From an uncultured Eubacteriales bacterium (GTDB lineage Bacteria > Bacillota > Clostridia > Christensenellales > Borkfalkiaceae): a DNA stretch of 48,118 nt. The DNA lies in the NCBI GenBank assembly GCA_900540805.1, contig UQHL01000023.1, positions 1 to 48,118 of the forward strand. Reading direction: 5' to 3'. The notes beneath the pieces were generated by a model. The model saw only the letters and a program-made list of their open reading frames with translations. It was not told the DNA's origin and ran no database searches. Position 1 is the stretch's first letter; the number at the start of each line of letters is the position of its first letter. The position numbers were made by a program, and so were the translations under genes. This document shows, piece by piece, positions 1-8,309 of the stretch.

Positions 1-1009
1 ATGTTTCCGTCAGCACCTGCTTTTTGCCGAGCTGACCCGCCGCCGAGCCGACCTGTCTTGCGGACAGCTTCGCCGAACCGTTGCGCGCAAGATTGTCTAT
101 TCCCGGGATATGCTCGTATTCGTAAGAAGGCGTACAACCCGCGCACCCCCACATCTGCGTATACAGCTTTGTTTCCTCCACGCTGTGTCCCGTCAGCTTG
201 CAGCCGTGGGCATCGCACCAGTCGTATAACCGCTTATAATAGTTTTCCGTGTACAGCTTGTTCATCACCGTATAGTAACGGACGCGGAAAGGATACGTGC
301 TTTCGTCGTCGTAAAACAGATCGATAATCCTGTCCGCAATGTCCTCGCCGTATTCCTTTTTCCAAAACTCCGCGACGGCGTAACTAAACGGCGTGCCCCA
401 GCGGAAATACTGCGGTTCGTCGGTAAAAAATCCGACCAGTTCCTTTCCGAACCGCTCCGAAAACCGACGATAATATTCCTCGTGGGTCAACGCGAGAAAT
501 TTATCCACCACCTTGGGCTCGAGAATATCCGTATTCGCGGGCGAACGGCGCACGTAAACGGTATGATATACTTCGTCCCCGCTGACTTCGCCTTTTTGCA
601 GCCGACGTAGCCCTGCCCCCGTCTTTTCGAATACCGCAAAGGCGGTTTCGTCGAACTCGGCTCTTTCTTCCTTGACGAGATAGGGCGCGAGATTCTCTTC
701 TTCCTCCAAAAGCTTGCCGCCCGCAAACCCGCTCGGCCAGCCGTTTTCGTCGTAAATCCAGGCGTTCATGCCCAACGCCTTCGCTTCGTCCAAACACGCC
801 TCGATCAACGAAAACCATTTCTCGGAAAGATATTCCGTCGTCAGCCCCGTGCGCGCGTGGATAATAAATCCGCCCATGCCCGCCGATTTCATGTCGCGGA
901 TCTGCGCCAGCAGTTTGTCTTTTTCGAGACGGTTATTCCAACTCCAGAAAGGAATCGGCGCATATTCGGTCAGATCTGAATTTTTCAAAGTTTCCAATAT
1001 ATCTTTCAT
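1..1009 (-). CDS. GH106-like alpha-L-rhamnosidase, 3' end outside window
   Basis: The frame is open from ATG at 1009 to the window edge, giving 336 N-terminal residues with the C-terminus missing. The N-terminus reads YAPIPFWSWNNRLE and continues with a GMGGFIIHARTGL segment and WIYDENGWPSGFAGG. I recognise these as hallmarks of the large bacterial glycosyl hydrolases placed with or near GH106 alpha-L-rhamnosidases; the exact family is from memory. No signal peptide is visible, so the enzyme is probably cytoplasmic and acts on imported oligosaccharides. It is the last visible gene of the minus-strand glycan cluster, separated from the isomerase gene upstream by a hairpin terminator. The ribosome binding site is weak (AGGAAG, 11 bases from the ATG). 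With the GH78 enzyme at 1747 it makes rhamnosides the likely substrates. Confidence 0.72.
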   Translation of the reverse strand, partial: MKDILETLKNSDLTEYAPIPFWSWNNRLEKDKLLAQIRDMKSAGMGGFIIHARTGLTTEYLSEKWFSLIEACLDEAKALGMNAWIYDENGWPSGFAGGKLLEEEENLAPYLVKEERAEFDETAFAVFEKTGAGLRRLQKGEVSGDEVYHTVYVRRSPANTDILEPKVVDKFLALTHEEYYRRFSERFGKELVGFFTDEPQYFRWGTPFSYAVAEFWKKEYGEDIADRIIDLFYDDESTYPFRVRYYTVMNKLYTENYYKRLYDWCDAHGCKLTGHSVEETKLYTQMWGCAGCTPSYEYEHIPGIDNLARNGSAKLSARQVGSAAGQLGKKQVLTET

Positions 1010-1041
1010 AGAGGTCGTCTTCCTGTTTTTAACTTTTTTTG

Positions 1042-1076
1042 AAAAACGGGAGCGGGAAAATCTGCTCCTGTTTTTT
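1042..1076 (-). terminator. Rho-independent terminator, works in both directions
   Basis: A run AAAAACGGGAGC pairs with GCTCCTGTTTTT around a 9-10 base loop, giving T-tracts on both strands. It lies between the isomerase gene (1151-1723) and the GH106-like gene, so it may reduce read-through into the last gene. Confidence 0.7.
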
Positions 1077-1150
1077 ATACGCCGCTTTTTTCTTTACGTA
1101 AAGCAAATTAACGGATTCTCGAAACTTTTTACGAAAATCCGAGGTCAGCG

Positions 1151-1723
1151 TTATTCGGGTTTTGTTTCCAGCTTCAAAGGATAATCGCCCAAGTGCTTCA
1201 CCTTAAAACCGTTCTTTTTATACGTTTCGTAATCGAACGCTTCCAACTCGTCGATCGCCAGCTTATGAAACTCGTAAAAATTGTGCCACCATTCGTAACC
1301 CGTACCCAAGTCTGCGTTCAAGTACGCGTCCGCGATATCGCAGCCCATCTGCGGCGCCACGTAAAACGCGCCCATCGCCAAAACGTTTACGCCGTTTCCC
1401 GTGATTGCCCGAAGCGCCGCGGGCACGCTTTCCACAACGCCTGCGTGCACGTGCGGACATTTGCTCGCCGCGATATGGATTCCCATGCCCGTGCCGCAGA
1501 AAAGAAGCGCGCGCTCGAAATTTCCTTCGGAGATCTGCGCTCCCACGCGAAGCCCCACCCTGTGGAACATATTTTCCGTATCGTCGGGATCGCTGTCTTT
1601 CGTCACGCCCAGATCGGTTATTTTCCAACCCTTCGCTTTCAGATGCGCCACAACCGCTTCTTTCAGGGGATATCCCGCGAAATCCGCGCCTACCACCAGA
1701 TATTTGTCTTTGATTCTATTCAT
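1151..1723 (-). CDS. RpiB/LacA/LacB-family sugar-phosphate isomerase, divergent
   Basis: A 190-residue protein of the family that interconverts aldose and ketose phosphates. The start is ATG at 1723 because GGAGGT sits 7-8 bases upstream; an in-frame ATG at 1750 has no such site. The fold signature is clear: GADFAGYPLKE near the start, the CGTGMG loop with the catalytic cysteine, and GNGVNVLAMGA. Two usual residues differ: the GSDHAG histidine is Phe here, and the HNDANVL His-Asn pair reads Gly-Asn. It is also about 40 residues longer than RpiB (about 150). I infer an unusual substrate, possibly not ribose-5-phosphate. It lies 23 bases after the GH78 gene, probably in the same transcript, and likely handles a sugar released by the neighbouring hydrolases. 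Confidence 0.85.
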   Translation of the reverse strand: MNRIKDKYLVVGADFAGYPLKEAVVAHLKAKGWKITDLGVTKDSDPDDTENMFHRVGLRVGAQISEGNFERALLFCGTGMGIHIAASKCPHVHAGVVESVPAALRAITGNGVNVLAMGAFYVAPQMGCDIADAYLNADLGTGYEWWHNFYEFHKLAIDELEAFDYETYKKNGFKVKHLGDYPLKLETKPE

Positions 1724-1746
1724 TTTACCGACCTCCGAAATAATTT

Positions 1747-4302
1747 TCAATTTTTAGAAAAAATTCTGCCGCGAATATCGGCTGAAGGAGCGGCGAATCC
1801 TTTTTCCGTCTCGCAAAAATCATACACGCCGCAGCCTCTTATATACGTTTCTCCCCCCAGCGTTATTTTTGCCGTCACGCAAGGCGGAATTTCGATATGA
1901 TAGTTCACTTCTTTATCCTGCCGTTTCCACTCCGACACGATTTTCCCGCGAACGGTATCGAAAGAAGCGAAAACGCGATCCACGCCTTCGGCGCAAACGG
2001 GTTCGACGGTGATCTTATCGCAAGCGAACGCGTTTTCGTCGATCCGTATTCCGCCCAAAAACGCGTAGAAAAAAGCGTCGTAACTGCCGAACATGGGATG
2101 ATCGAAAGAGTCCATTTCGTCGCTCATTTCGCTTTCCCACCTTTCCCAAACGGAGGTGGCGCCGTTCGCCAACATATACCCCCAGCCCGGATATTCCTTA
2201 TTTTTCAGCATCCTTAAAGCGGCGTCCGCATAACCGTATTCGCCAAGCGCATAAAACAGATGCCTGTATCCCACGTTGCCGCATGTGGAATGGTAGCCGT
2301 GCGCGGCGATGTCATTCGCAACGTTTTCCGCCACGCGCTTTCGATACTTTTCCGGTACGATCCCCAACGTCAGAGCCATGGAATCGGACGTTTGCGTACC
2401 GCCCGCGTAACGGCACTTTTCGGCGTCGAAATACTTTTCGTTGATTGCCGCCGCCACCGATTCGACCTTTTTTCCGTATTCCTTTTCCTCCTCCTTTTTT
2501 CCCACGATCTCCGACAGTTTTTTCATCAGGGAAAGATGCCAAAAAAGGCAGACGGTGGATACGTAAATATTGTCCGTATGCACCTTAGCCGCGTCGGGTT
2601 CCACCCAGTCGCCGTAATAGGAATAGTCCATAATCCCGTCATGCGAGCGCGAAAGCAGATATTCCGTCCAGGCGCGGCAGCCTTCGTAAGCTTCTTCCGC
2701 GCAGCGACGGTCGCCGTAATACAGATAGGAAAAAACGGGCATCAGCAGATAAGCGACGCATACGGGATCGGCGGGTCTGCCGCCCGTATAATAGGGCGCG
2801 GTATCGCCGATTGCGCCCTCTTTGGTTCCCGTGTCGGCCACGTCTGCGGTAAACTTGGGGAAAAACCTCTCCATGCCGCAATTATAAACCGTCTGATACA
2901 ACCGCGCGCTCAAATCGTTGAGCCAACCGAAACGCTCGTCGCGCTGCGGACAATCGGTAAGAATTCCGTGTTGATTGTTAAGTTCGGTGATAACGGCGTT
3001 GGCGTGCAGTCTGTTAAGATCTTCGTCCGAACAGGAAAATTCGCCCGCGGCGCGCAGATCGTTATGTACGTGCTCGCCGCGCACGGACAACAGTTCGCAT
3101 TCTCCCGATATTTCTATCTGAATATACTGAAACCCGTGATAGGTAAAGCGCGGCGCATATTCCTCTTCGCCCTCGCCTTTGAGGACGTAAGTGTCGCTGG
3201 CTCGGGCGCTTCTCAGATTGCATCTGTTGACAAACCCGTCGGCGGTAAGCCGTTCGCCGTATTTCAAAGTGACGCGCGCCCCGCGCCTGCCGCGGACGCG
3301 GATACGCGCCCAACCCGCGATGTTTCTGCCGATATCCGCGATTTTCACGCCGTCTCCCTTATCCGTCAGAGACGCGGCCTCGAAAATACCCGTCACCCGA
3401 ATAGGCTCCATCCGTTCCGCCTGTAATTTTCCCGAGGGCGGCGCGGCATAGATCGTAAACATCCAGCCGTTTTCCCACGCGGGGCGATATTCGGCGGACG
3501 CCCAGTTTCGGGGGATTTTATCTTCCAGACGCGCGTCGTAAACTTCCCCGTCGTAAACGCTGTTATCGAGCGTGGGACTTCCCGCCACCCACCAGCCGCC
3601 GTTTACGGAAGAATGATATTCTTCCGTTTCACCGTCCGCATAATCCACATAGATCTGTACCAAAACTTTTTTCGCGCCGTACCAACCGTGTCCCACCTCC
3701 ACGCCGAACACGTTTTCGCCTCTTTGCAACAGCGGCGACAAATCGTAAGCGCGGTAAAACACGCGGGCATTGTAATCGGAAAGAGAGGGCGAAAGCACGG
3801 CGGAGCCGACTTTTTTCCCGTTGAAAAACGTTTCGTGATAGCCGATCCCGCAAACGTACGCTTTCGCGTTTGAAACGGGCTTTTCTTTTAAGCGGATCGC
3901 CTTTCTGTATAGAGACGTACCGCCTTGATTTTTGACGGGCATCCCCATCCAGCACCCCTTCCAATCCGAATCGCGCAGCAATCCCATTTCAAAGGCGTTT
4001 ATTCCGCTTGCGGCGCGTTCCGTTTCCGAACCGCTCCATACCCGCCAAAAACATTTTTGCCGCGAAAGGAGCTTTTTCCCGCGGTATTCCGTGTAAAACG
4101 CTTCCGAAGAGACGATTTCTCCCGTATCGAATAAATCGCCTATGCCTTTTCCCGCGTTTTCTTCCGAGGAAGATACGATCACGCGATAAAATTTCTGATC
4201 GGCCCCATCCGAAGAAAGTTTCCAAAAAAGCCTCGGATTTTCGCAATCCAGGCCGACGGGATTTTCGCCGTATTCACATTTGGTTTCAATTATTTTATAC
4301 AT
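1747..4302 (-). CDS. Alpha-L-rhamnosidase, GH78
   Basis: The 851-residue protein has the standard GH78 layout: an N-terminal fibronectin-like part, beta-sandwich domains with a galactose-binding-like fold (about 110-300), a concanavalin-like domain (about 310-415), an alpha6/alpha6 barrel (about 420-760) and a C-terminal beta-domain. The catalytic strip TDCPQRDERFGWLND holds Asp450, Glu456 and Asp463, matching the acidic residues known from characterised GH78 enzymes; a later WERWE motif supplies the conserved C-terminal Glu. The usual GWTGDAQ reads GWLNDLS, a mild deviation. No signal peptide is seen, so it should trim terminal rhamnose from imported oligosaccharides in the cytoplasm. The ribosome binding site is weak. 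It follows the large Ig protein after a hairpin. Confidence 0.92.
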   Translation of the reverse strand: MYKIIETKCEYGENPVGLDCENPRLFWKLSSDGADQKFYRVIVSSSEENAGKGIGDLFDTGEIVSSEAFYTEYRGKKLLSRQKCFWRVWSGSETERAASGINAFEMGLLRDSDWKGCWMGMPVKNQGGTSLYRKAIRLKEKPVSNAKAYVCGIGYHETFFNGKKVGSAVLSPSLSDYNARVFYRAYDLSPLLQRGENVFGVEVGHGWYGAKKVLVQIYVDYADGETEEYHSSVNGGWWVAGSPTLDNSVYDGEVYDARLEDKIPRNWASAEYRPAWENGWMFTIYAAPPSGKLQAERMEPIRVTGIFEAASLTDKGDGVKIADIGRNIAGWARIRVRGRRGARVTLKYGERLTADGFVNRCNLRSARASDTYVLKGEGEEEYAPRFTYHGFQYIQIEISGECELLSVRGEHVHNDLRAAGEFSCSDEDLNRLHANAVITELNNQHGILTDCPQRDERFGWLNDLSARLYQTVYNCGMERFFPKFTADVADTGTKEGAIGDTAPYYTGGRPADPVCVAYLLMPVFSYLYYGDRRCAEEAYEGCRAWTEYLLSRSHDGIMDYSYYGDWVEPDAAKVHTDNIYVSTVCLFWHLSLMKKLSEIVGKKEEEKEYGKKVESVAAAINEKYFDAEKCRYAGGTQTSDSMALTLGIVPEKYRKRVAENVANDIAAHGYHSTCGNVGYRHLFYALGEYGYADAALRMLKNKEYPGWGYMLANGATSVWERWESEMSDEMDSFDHPMFGSYDAFFYAFLGGIRIDENAFACDKITVEPVCAEGVDRVFASFDTVRGKIVSEWKRQDKEVNYHIEIPPCVTAKITLGGETYIRGCGVYDFCETEKGFAAPSADIRGRIFSKN

Positions 4303-4345
4303 ACACCCAATCCATCCGATTTAAACGCGAATTTTTATTTTATGC

Positions 4346-4391
4346 TTCGAAGGCCGCAAAAGCCGCTTTCGCAAGCTTTGCGGCCATCGAA
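4346..4391 (-). terminator. Strong hairpin after the Ig-repeat surface gene
   Basis: TTCGA-GGCCGCAAA-GC pairs with GC-TTTTGCGGCC-TCGAA over about 17 bp. The T-tract after the stem is poor on the minus strand, so it may be a partial terminator or an RNA-stabilising stem that tunes expression of GH78 relative to the surface protein. Confidence 0.5.
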
Positions 4392-4411
4392 CCGTCATTC
4401 GCCGTTAATTG

Positions 4412-7400
4412 TCAAAGCTCTTTCTTCTTTTTCGAGACGCACAACGCCGCCGAAATCAAGGAAACCGCACCGGCGATCGCTATTCCGCCGCCCGTCAAGG
4501 ACGAACCGCAGGAGGATTTACAGCCGCCGCCCTTTACTACGTTGACGGTGATCGTACCGCGCCTGGTCTCGCCGTCGATCGTCACGGAAACGTTATAGAT
4601 CGTTTCGCCGACCGTCGAGGTATCCACTTCCTGCATCGTCACTCTGGCGTCGTCGAGTTTGATCTTTTCCGTCGTGCCGTCGGAGAAAGTCACGGTGACT
4701 TCGTACTGCGAGGCGTCGAAAGCCGCGCCCGCCTCGATCTCGAACGAGCCCTCTATCTTGGAAATACCCCTTTTGACGGTAATCGTCACCGTTTTCACGA
4801 TATCGGCCTTCGCCGTTCCGTCCTCGTTTTTACCGCCCGAAAGCGTCACGGTGACGATAGCCGTCCCCGCCTTTACGCCGATGACGTTTCCCTGTCCCGT
4901 CACGGTGAGCACCGTTTCGTCGGAAGACATGTAAGAGAATGCGCCCGTCGTCGCGTCGGAAGGAATGCGAGCCGCGCCCAAGGAAGCCGTCCCGCCGACC
5001 GTAACCGTCATCGTATCCGAAACGGAAAAATCGGTGTACTCCTTATAGAGCTGCCAAAGGCTCTTGGTGCCGTCCTCTTCGTAGCAGTAATAGACCCAAT
5101 CCTCGGTAAGAAATCCTTCGACGATCATGCAGCCCTTGTCGTAATCGGGTTTGTTGTCGGCGGTTTTATCTCCCTTCCAGGCGTAAATGGGCATACCGCT
5201 TTTGAAAATAATTTTATCGCCTGCCTGATAAACGGGAGCGTAAGCATAGGTCGCGTCCTGTTTCCATTCGCTTTCGCTGCCGTAGCCGACGTTGCCCGTC
5301 GCGCCATCGGGTTTTATCATCACGAGAAGGTTGCTGCTGAGTTCCCAAAGTCCTATCCGTTTGTCTGTGCCGTCGCCCGAATAGGTTTTTCCGCCTGCCG
5401 TCTCATAGCGGATATATTTCGCCATTTCGCCGCACTCGTCCGTGGAAAGCAGATTGACGCCGTTGGTGGAATAGCTCTTCATGCTGATGATCATGTGACC
5501 GTTCCAGGTGCCCGTTTTGTTTCGGCTGTCGTTTACGTCGTAACCGCTGACGCCGATCGTATCGAAAGCGTTTACTTCGGCGTATTCGTAAACCACTACG
5601 GCGACCGTATCCGTCTGCGAGGAATTTTTATCGGAAACCGTCATGGAATAGCTGCCGGCTTTCGTATAGTCCACGGCGCCCAGCTGACTTTCTTCTATCG
5701 CAAATTCCGCGCTTTCGGAGCCGTCCTCGAACACGTAACGCCCTTTGAGCGCGTATCCCTGTCGGGTAAACGAGGTGGGATTTTCCGTCGTGGAAACGGG
5801 AACCCAATACTCTTTCACCTGCGAAGTCACTTCGAAAACCTTTTCCGTCGGAGGGACGACGACGGTGATATTCAATTCCTGATTGGAAATATCCTTATAG
5901 GAAACGGTCACTCTTATCGTGCCCGCCGCTTTTGCGGTGATAAGCCCCGCAGAATTGATTTCCGCCACGTCCGTATTATTGACCGCATACCGATAAACGA
6001 CGTTTACGCCCTCATTGGCGGCCTGTACGTTGACCTGTAACACCGAACCGACATACATTTGCGTCCGTTCGGCGGTAACGGTGATCGAAGTCGGCTCTAC
6101 CAGCGGCTCGAAATCGACGCCGTTGAATACGTAAGACACGTCGGCTCTGAGATATTCGCTTTCGAGAAGCCCGAAGCCCTCTTTAACCGTCAAAATCGCG
6201 CCGACGGGAATCTCGCCTTTGTTGATGTTCGCGGTGGTACTCCCCTTCTTTCTGACGAAGAAACGCGCTACGGATTTATTGACGCGGGCAAACCATACGT
6301 TGCCTTTCGTGCCGTCGGGGAACATGAATTCCACGTATTGAAGCAGCGTTGCCTGATTGGCGTCGTCCACCTTCGTACTCTTCGAATCGGTGTTGACGAA
6401 GAAAGGCGAATCGTTGTTCGTATTGTTTACGACGTCCTTCGTCGTCATGGAATTGATTGTCAATTGGGTAGACGCGTTTACGATTACCGTAAACGTAGCG
6501 GTATAGTATTCCGTCGTGCTGCCGTCCTTAAGCACTTTGACGGTAAGCGTATAGCCGTCCGCCTTCGCCGTCATTTTGTCGTATCCCGTTTCGTCCACGA
6601 CGACCTTATCCGCGTCGACGGGTTCTTCCGTTTCCTTTTCGGGCGTATAGACGTAAGCGACGGACGGCTTCACGTAATCGCGACCCGAATAAATCGTCTG
6701 CGTCGCGCCCGAAGTCACTTTGATCCCCGTCTTGACGTACTCGATCTGCGCGGGAGTAACCGTAACGGTAACGTTCTGCTCGAAAGCGCCCGCCGTAACC
6801 TTGATCTGTACCTCGCCTTCCGCCACGCCCGTCACAAGTCCCGTCGCGCTTACGGTGGCCTTTTCGGCGTCGAGAGAGGTATATTTAACCACTTCCGTGC
6901 TGTTTGCGGGCGTAAGCGTAACCCGAATCTGAAGCGTTTTTTCCGCCTCCACCGTCAGATTTTCCGACGCCACCGCGAGAGCCGTGGCGGGAATGTATTC
7001 CGTCCAGGCGCCCGCCGTCGTATAAATATATTTTATGTCTTCGTATGTCGTATAGGTAGTGGTTTTGGCGGAATTATAAAAAGTAAATCCCTCTCTCAGC
7101 GTAAGGATATCTCCCGCGATCGGGGTGCCGTTTCCGAAAGAAACCTCCGTCGAATTTTTGAAATAGGCGATGATTTTGGTGTTTTGCTCGGCGTGGAAAG
7201 CTCCCGCCGCGACGCTTTCTCCGCCGCGCGTATAAGTGACGTAAGCGCCCGCTCCGTTCGGATACTTCAAATCCCCACTGCTTCCCAATGCCGCCGCATT
7301 GGTGGAGATCACCACGTTCATTTGATAATTGTTGGGATATTTCGGCGCGAGATTTTCCACCGCCGATACTTCCGCTCCCGTGGGGAGCGTCGTGCCCGCG

Positions 7401-8278
7401 TACCAGAACGCGCCCGTATAAACGTATTTGATATCTTCCTCAACGAGATAGGAAACCGATCCGTCTTTAGAGGTAAACCCGAACCCCGCTCCTAACGTGA
7501 GGATATCGCCTTTTATAGGCGTATCTTTTTCAAGAGGCAAATCGGCAGAGCCTTTGAAATACGCGCGGATATTCGCGCCGTCGCCGTGAAACGCGCCCGC
7601 TTTCACCGATTTATCCCCTCTCGTATAGGTGACTTTCGTATCCGTCCCCGCCGTAAATTTTAAATCTTCGGCGCCGCCGCCCAGACCGCTTGCGTTTGTC
7701 GCGATATCCAACCTGATCGGAAAAGCGTCATAGGGAGTTGCGACGCTTTCAACCGAACTTACCGTTACTTCGACGGGAGCGTCGGGAAGCTCGTGTCCGC
7801 TGATCCACGCGGAACCGTCGTAAATGTATTCTATCGCAGAAGCCAGTTTATAAGTCACGCTTTCATTGCTCGCTTTAAAGGTAAAATCGGCGACTATTTC
7901 GAACAGATCGCCCCGCACGGGGGTATTTACCGCAAGCGTTACGCCGTTCGAGCTTTGAAACCAGCCGAGAATCGCCTGCCCGTAACCACGGACGATAGTC
8001 GCCGTCAGCGTCGTACTTCCGCGGGTTAAGGTAACTTTCGCTTTTTCGGTAGCCTCGGCTTTCAAATCCGCATTGTTTCCCAGCGAAACCGAGACGTCGG
8101 TATTCGCCGAGATTACGAGAGGATAAGAAGCGTTCCCCATAGTATTGGTCGTTACGCTTTTAACCGAAGCGGCTGTCTCCCCTTCGGCGCTTACCGTAAG
8201 CGTCCATATCCCCCAGCCGCTGAAAACGGCCAGCAAAAAGGAAAGAAACGTCACCGCAAACTTTTTTGTTCTGCTCAT
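4412..8278 (-). CDS. Secreted Ig-repeat surface protein with five copies of an unidentified beta module
   Basis: 1288 residues; ATG follows AAGGAGAAAATT. A signal peptide covers about 1-31. Then come three copies of a roughly 120-residue module (about 38-165, 175-300, 305-430), a fourth (about 606-735) and a longer fifth (about 915-1085). Each has a GD(I/L)LTL-x2-GFxF stretch and ends in a Y(V/I)(F/Y)xGxxW element. BIG2-type Ig domains (about 433-515, 740-815, 1090-1175) and BIG3/4-like domains separate them. The end is GGGCKSSCGSSL, a hydrophobic helix and KKKKEL: a wall- or membrane-anchoring tail without LPXTG. It sits between the GH99-like lipoprotein and GH78. I infer a glycan-binding surface adhesin or scaffold that feeds the importer; no catalytic motif is seen. 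Confidence 0.8.
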   Translation of the reverse strand: MSRTKKFAVTFLSFLLAVFSGWGIWTLTVSAEGETAASVKSVTTNTMGNASYPLVISANTDVSVSLGNNADLKAEATEKAKVTLTRGSTTLTATIVRGYGQAILGWFQSSNGVTLAVNTPVRGDLFEIVADFTFKASNESVTYKLASAIEYIYDGSAWISGHELPDAPVEVTVSSVESVATPYDAFPIRLDIATNASGLGGGAEDLKFTAGTDTKVTYTRGDKSVKAGAFHGDGANIRAYFKGSADLPLEKDTPIKGDILTLGAGFGFTSKDGSVSYLVEEDIKYVYTGAFWYAGTTLPTGAEVSAVENLAPKYPNNYQMNVVISTNAAALGSSGDLKYPNGAGAYVTYTRGGESVAAGAFHAEQNTKIIAYFKNSTEVSFGNGTPIAGDILTLREGFTFYNSAKTTTYTTYEDIKYIYTTAGAWTEYIPATALAVASENLTVEAEKTLQIRVTLTPANSTEVVKYTSLDAEKATVSATGLVTGVAEGEVQIKVTAGAFEQNVTVTVTPAQIEYVKTGIKVTSGATQTIYSGRDYVKPSVAYVYTPEKETEEPVDADKVVVDETGYDKMTAKADGYTLTVKVLKDGSTTEYYTATFTVIVNASTQLTINSMTTKDVVNNTNNDSPFFVNTDSKSTKVDDANQATLLQYVEFMFPDGTKGNVWFARVNKSVARFFVRKKGSTTANINKGEIPVGAILTVKEGFGLLESEYLRADVSYVFNGVDFEPLVEPTSITVTAERTQMYVGSVLQVNVQAANEGVNVVYRYAVNNTDVAEINSAGLITAKAAGTIRVTVSYKDISNQELNITVVVPPTEKVFEVTSQVKEYWVPVSTTENPTSFTRQGYALKGRYVFEDGSESAEFAIEESQLGAVDYTKAGSYSMTVSDKNSSQTDTVAVVVYEYAEVNAFDTIGVSGYDVNDSRNKTGTWNGHMIISMKSYSTNGVNLLSTDECGEMAKYIRYETAGGKTYSGDGTDKRIGLWELSSNLLVMIKPDGATGNVGYGSESEWKQDATYAYAPVYQAGDKIIFKSGMPIYAWKGDKTADNKPDYDKGCMIVEGFLTEDWVYYCYEEDGTKSLWQLYKEYTDFSVSDTMTVTVGGTASLGAARIPSDATTGAFSYMSSDETVLTVTGQGNVIGVKAGTAIVTVTLSGGKNEDGTAKADIVKTVTITVKRGISKIEGSFEIEAGAAFDASQYEVTVTFSDGTTEKIKLDDARVTMQEVDTSTVGETIYNVSVTIDGETRRGTITVNVVKGGGCKSSCGSSLTGGGIAIAGAVSLISAALCVSKKKKEL

Positions 8279-8309
8279 AATTTTCTCCTTAACTTAAATT
8301 TTTTTATTA

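Noticed and set aside
2260..3426. 388-codon plus-strand frame opposite GH78
   Set aside because: Arg/His-rich antisense shadow of a clear GH78 gene in GC-rich DNA.
4409..7495. 543- and 478-codon plus-strand frames opposite the Ig protein
   Set aside because: Extremely Arg-rich, no domain pattern; the minus-strand frame has signal peptide, repeats and ribosome binding site.
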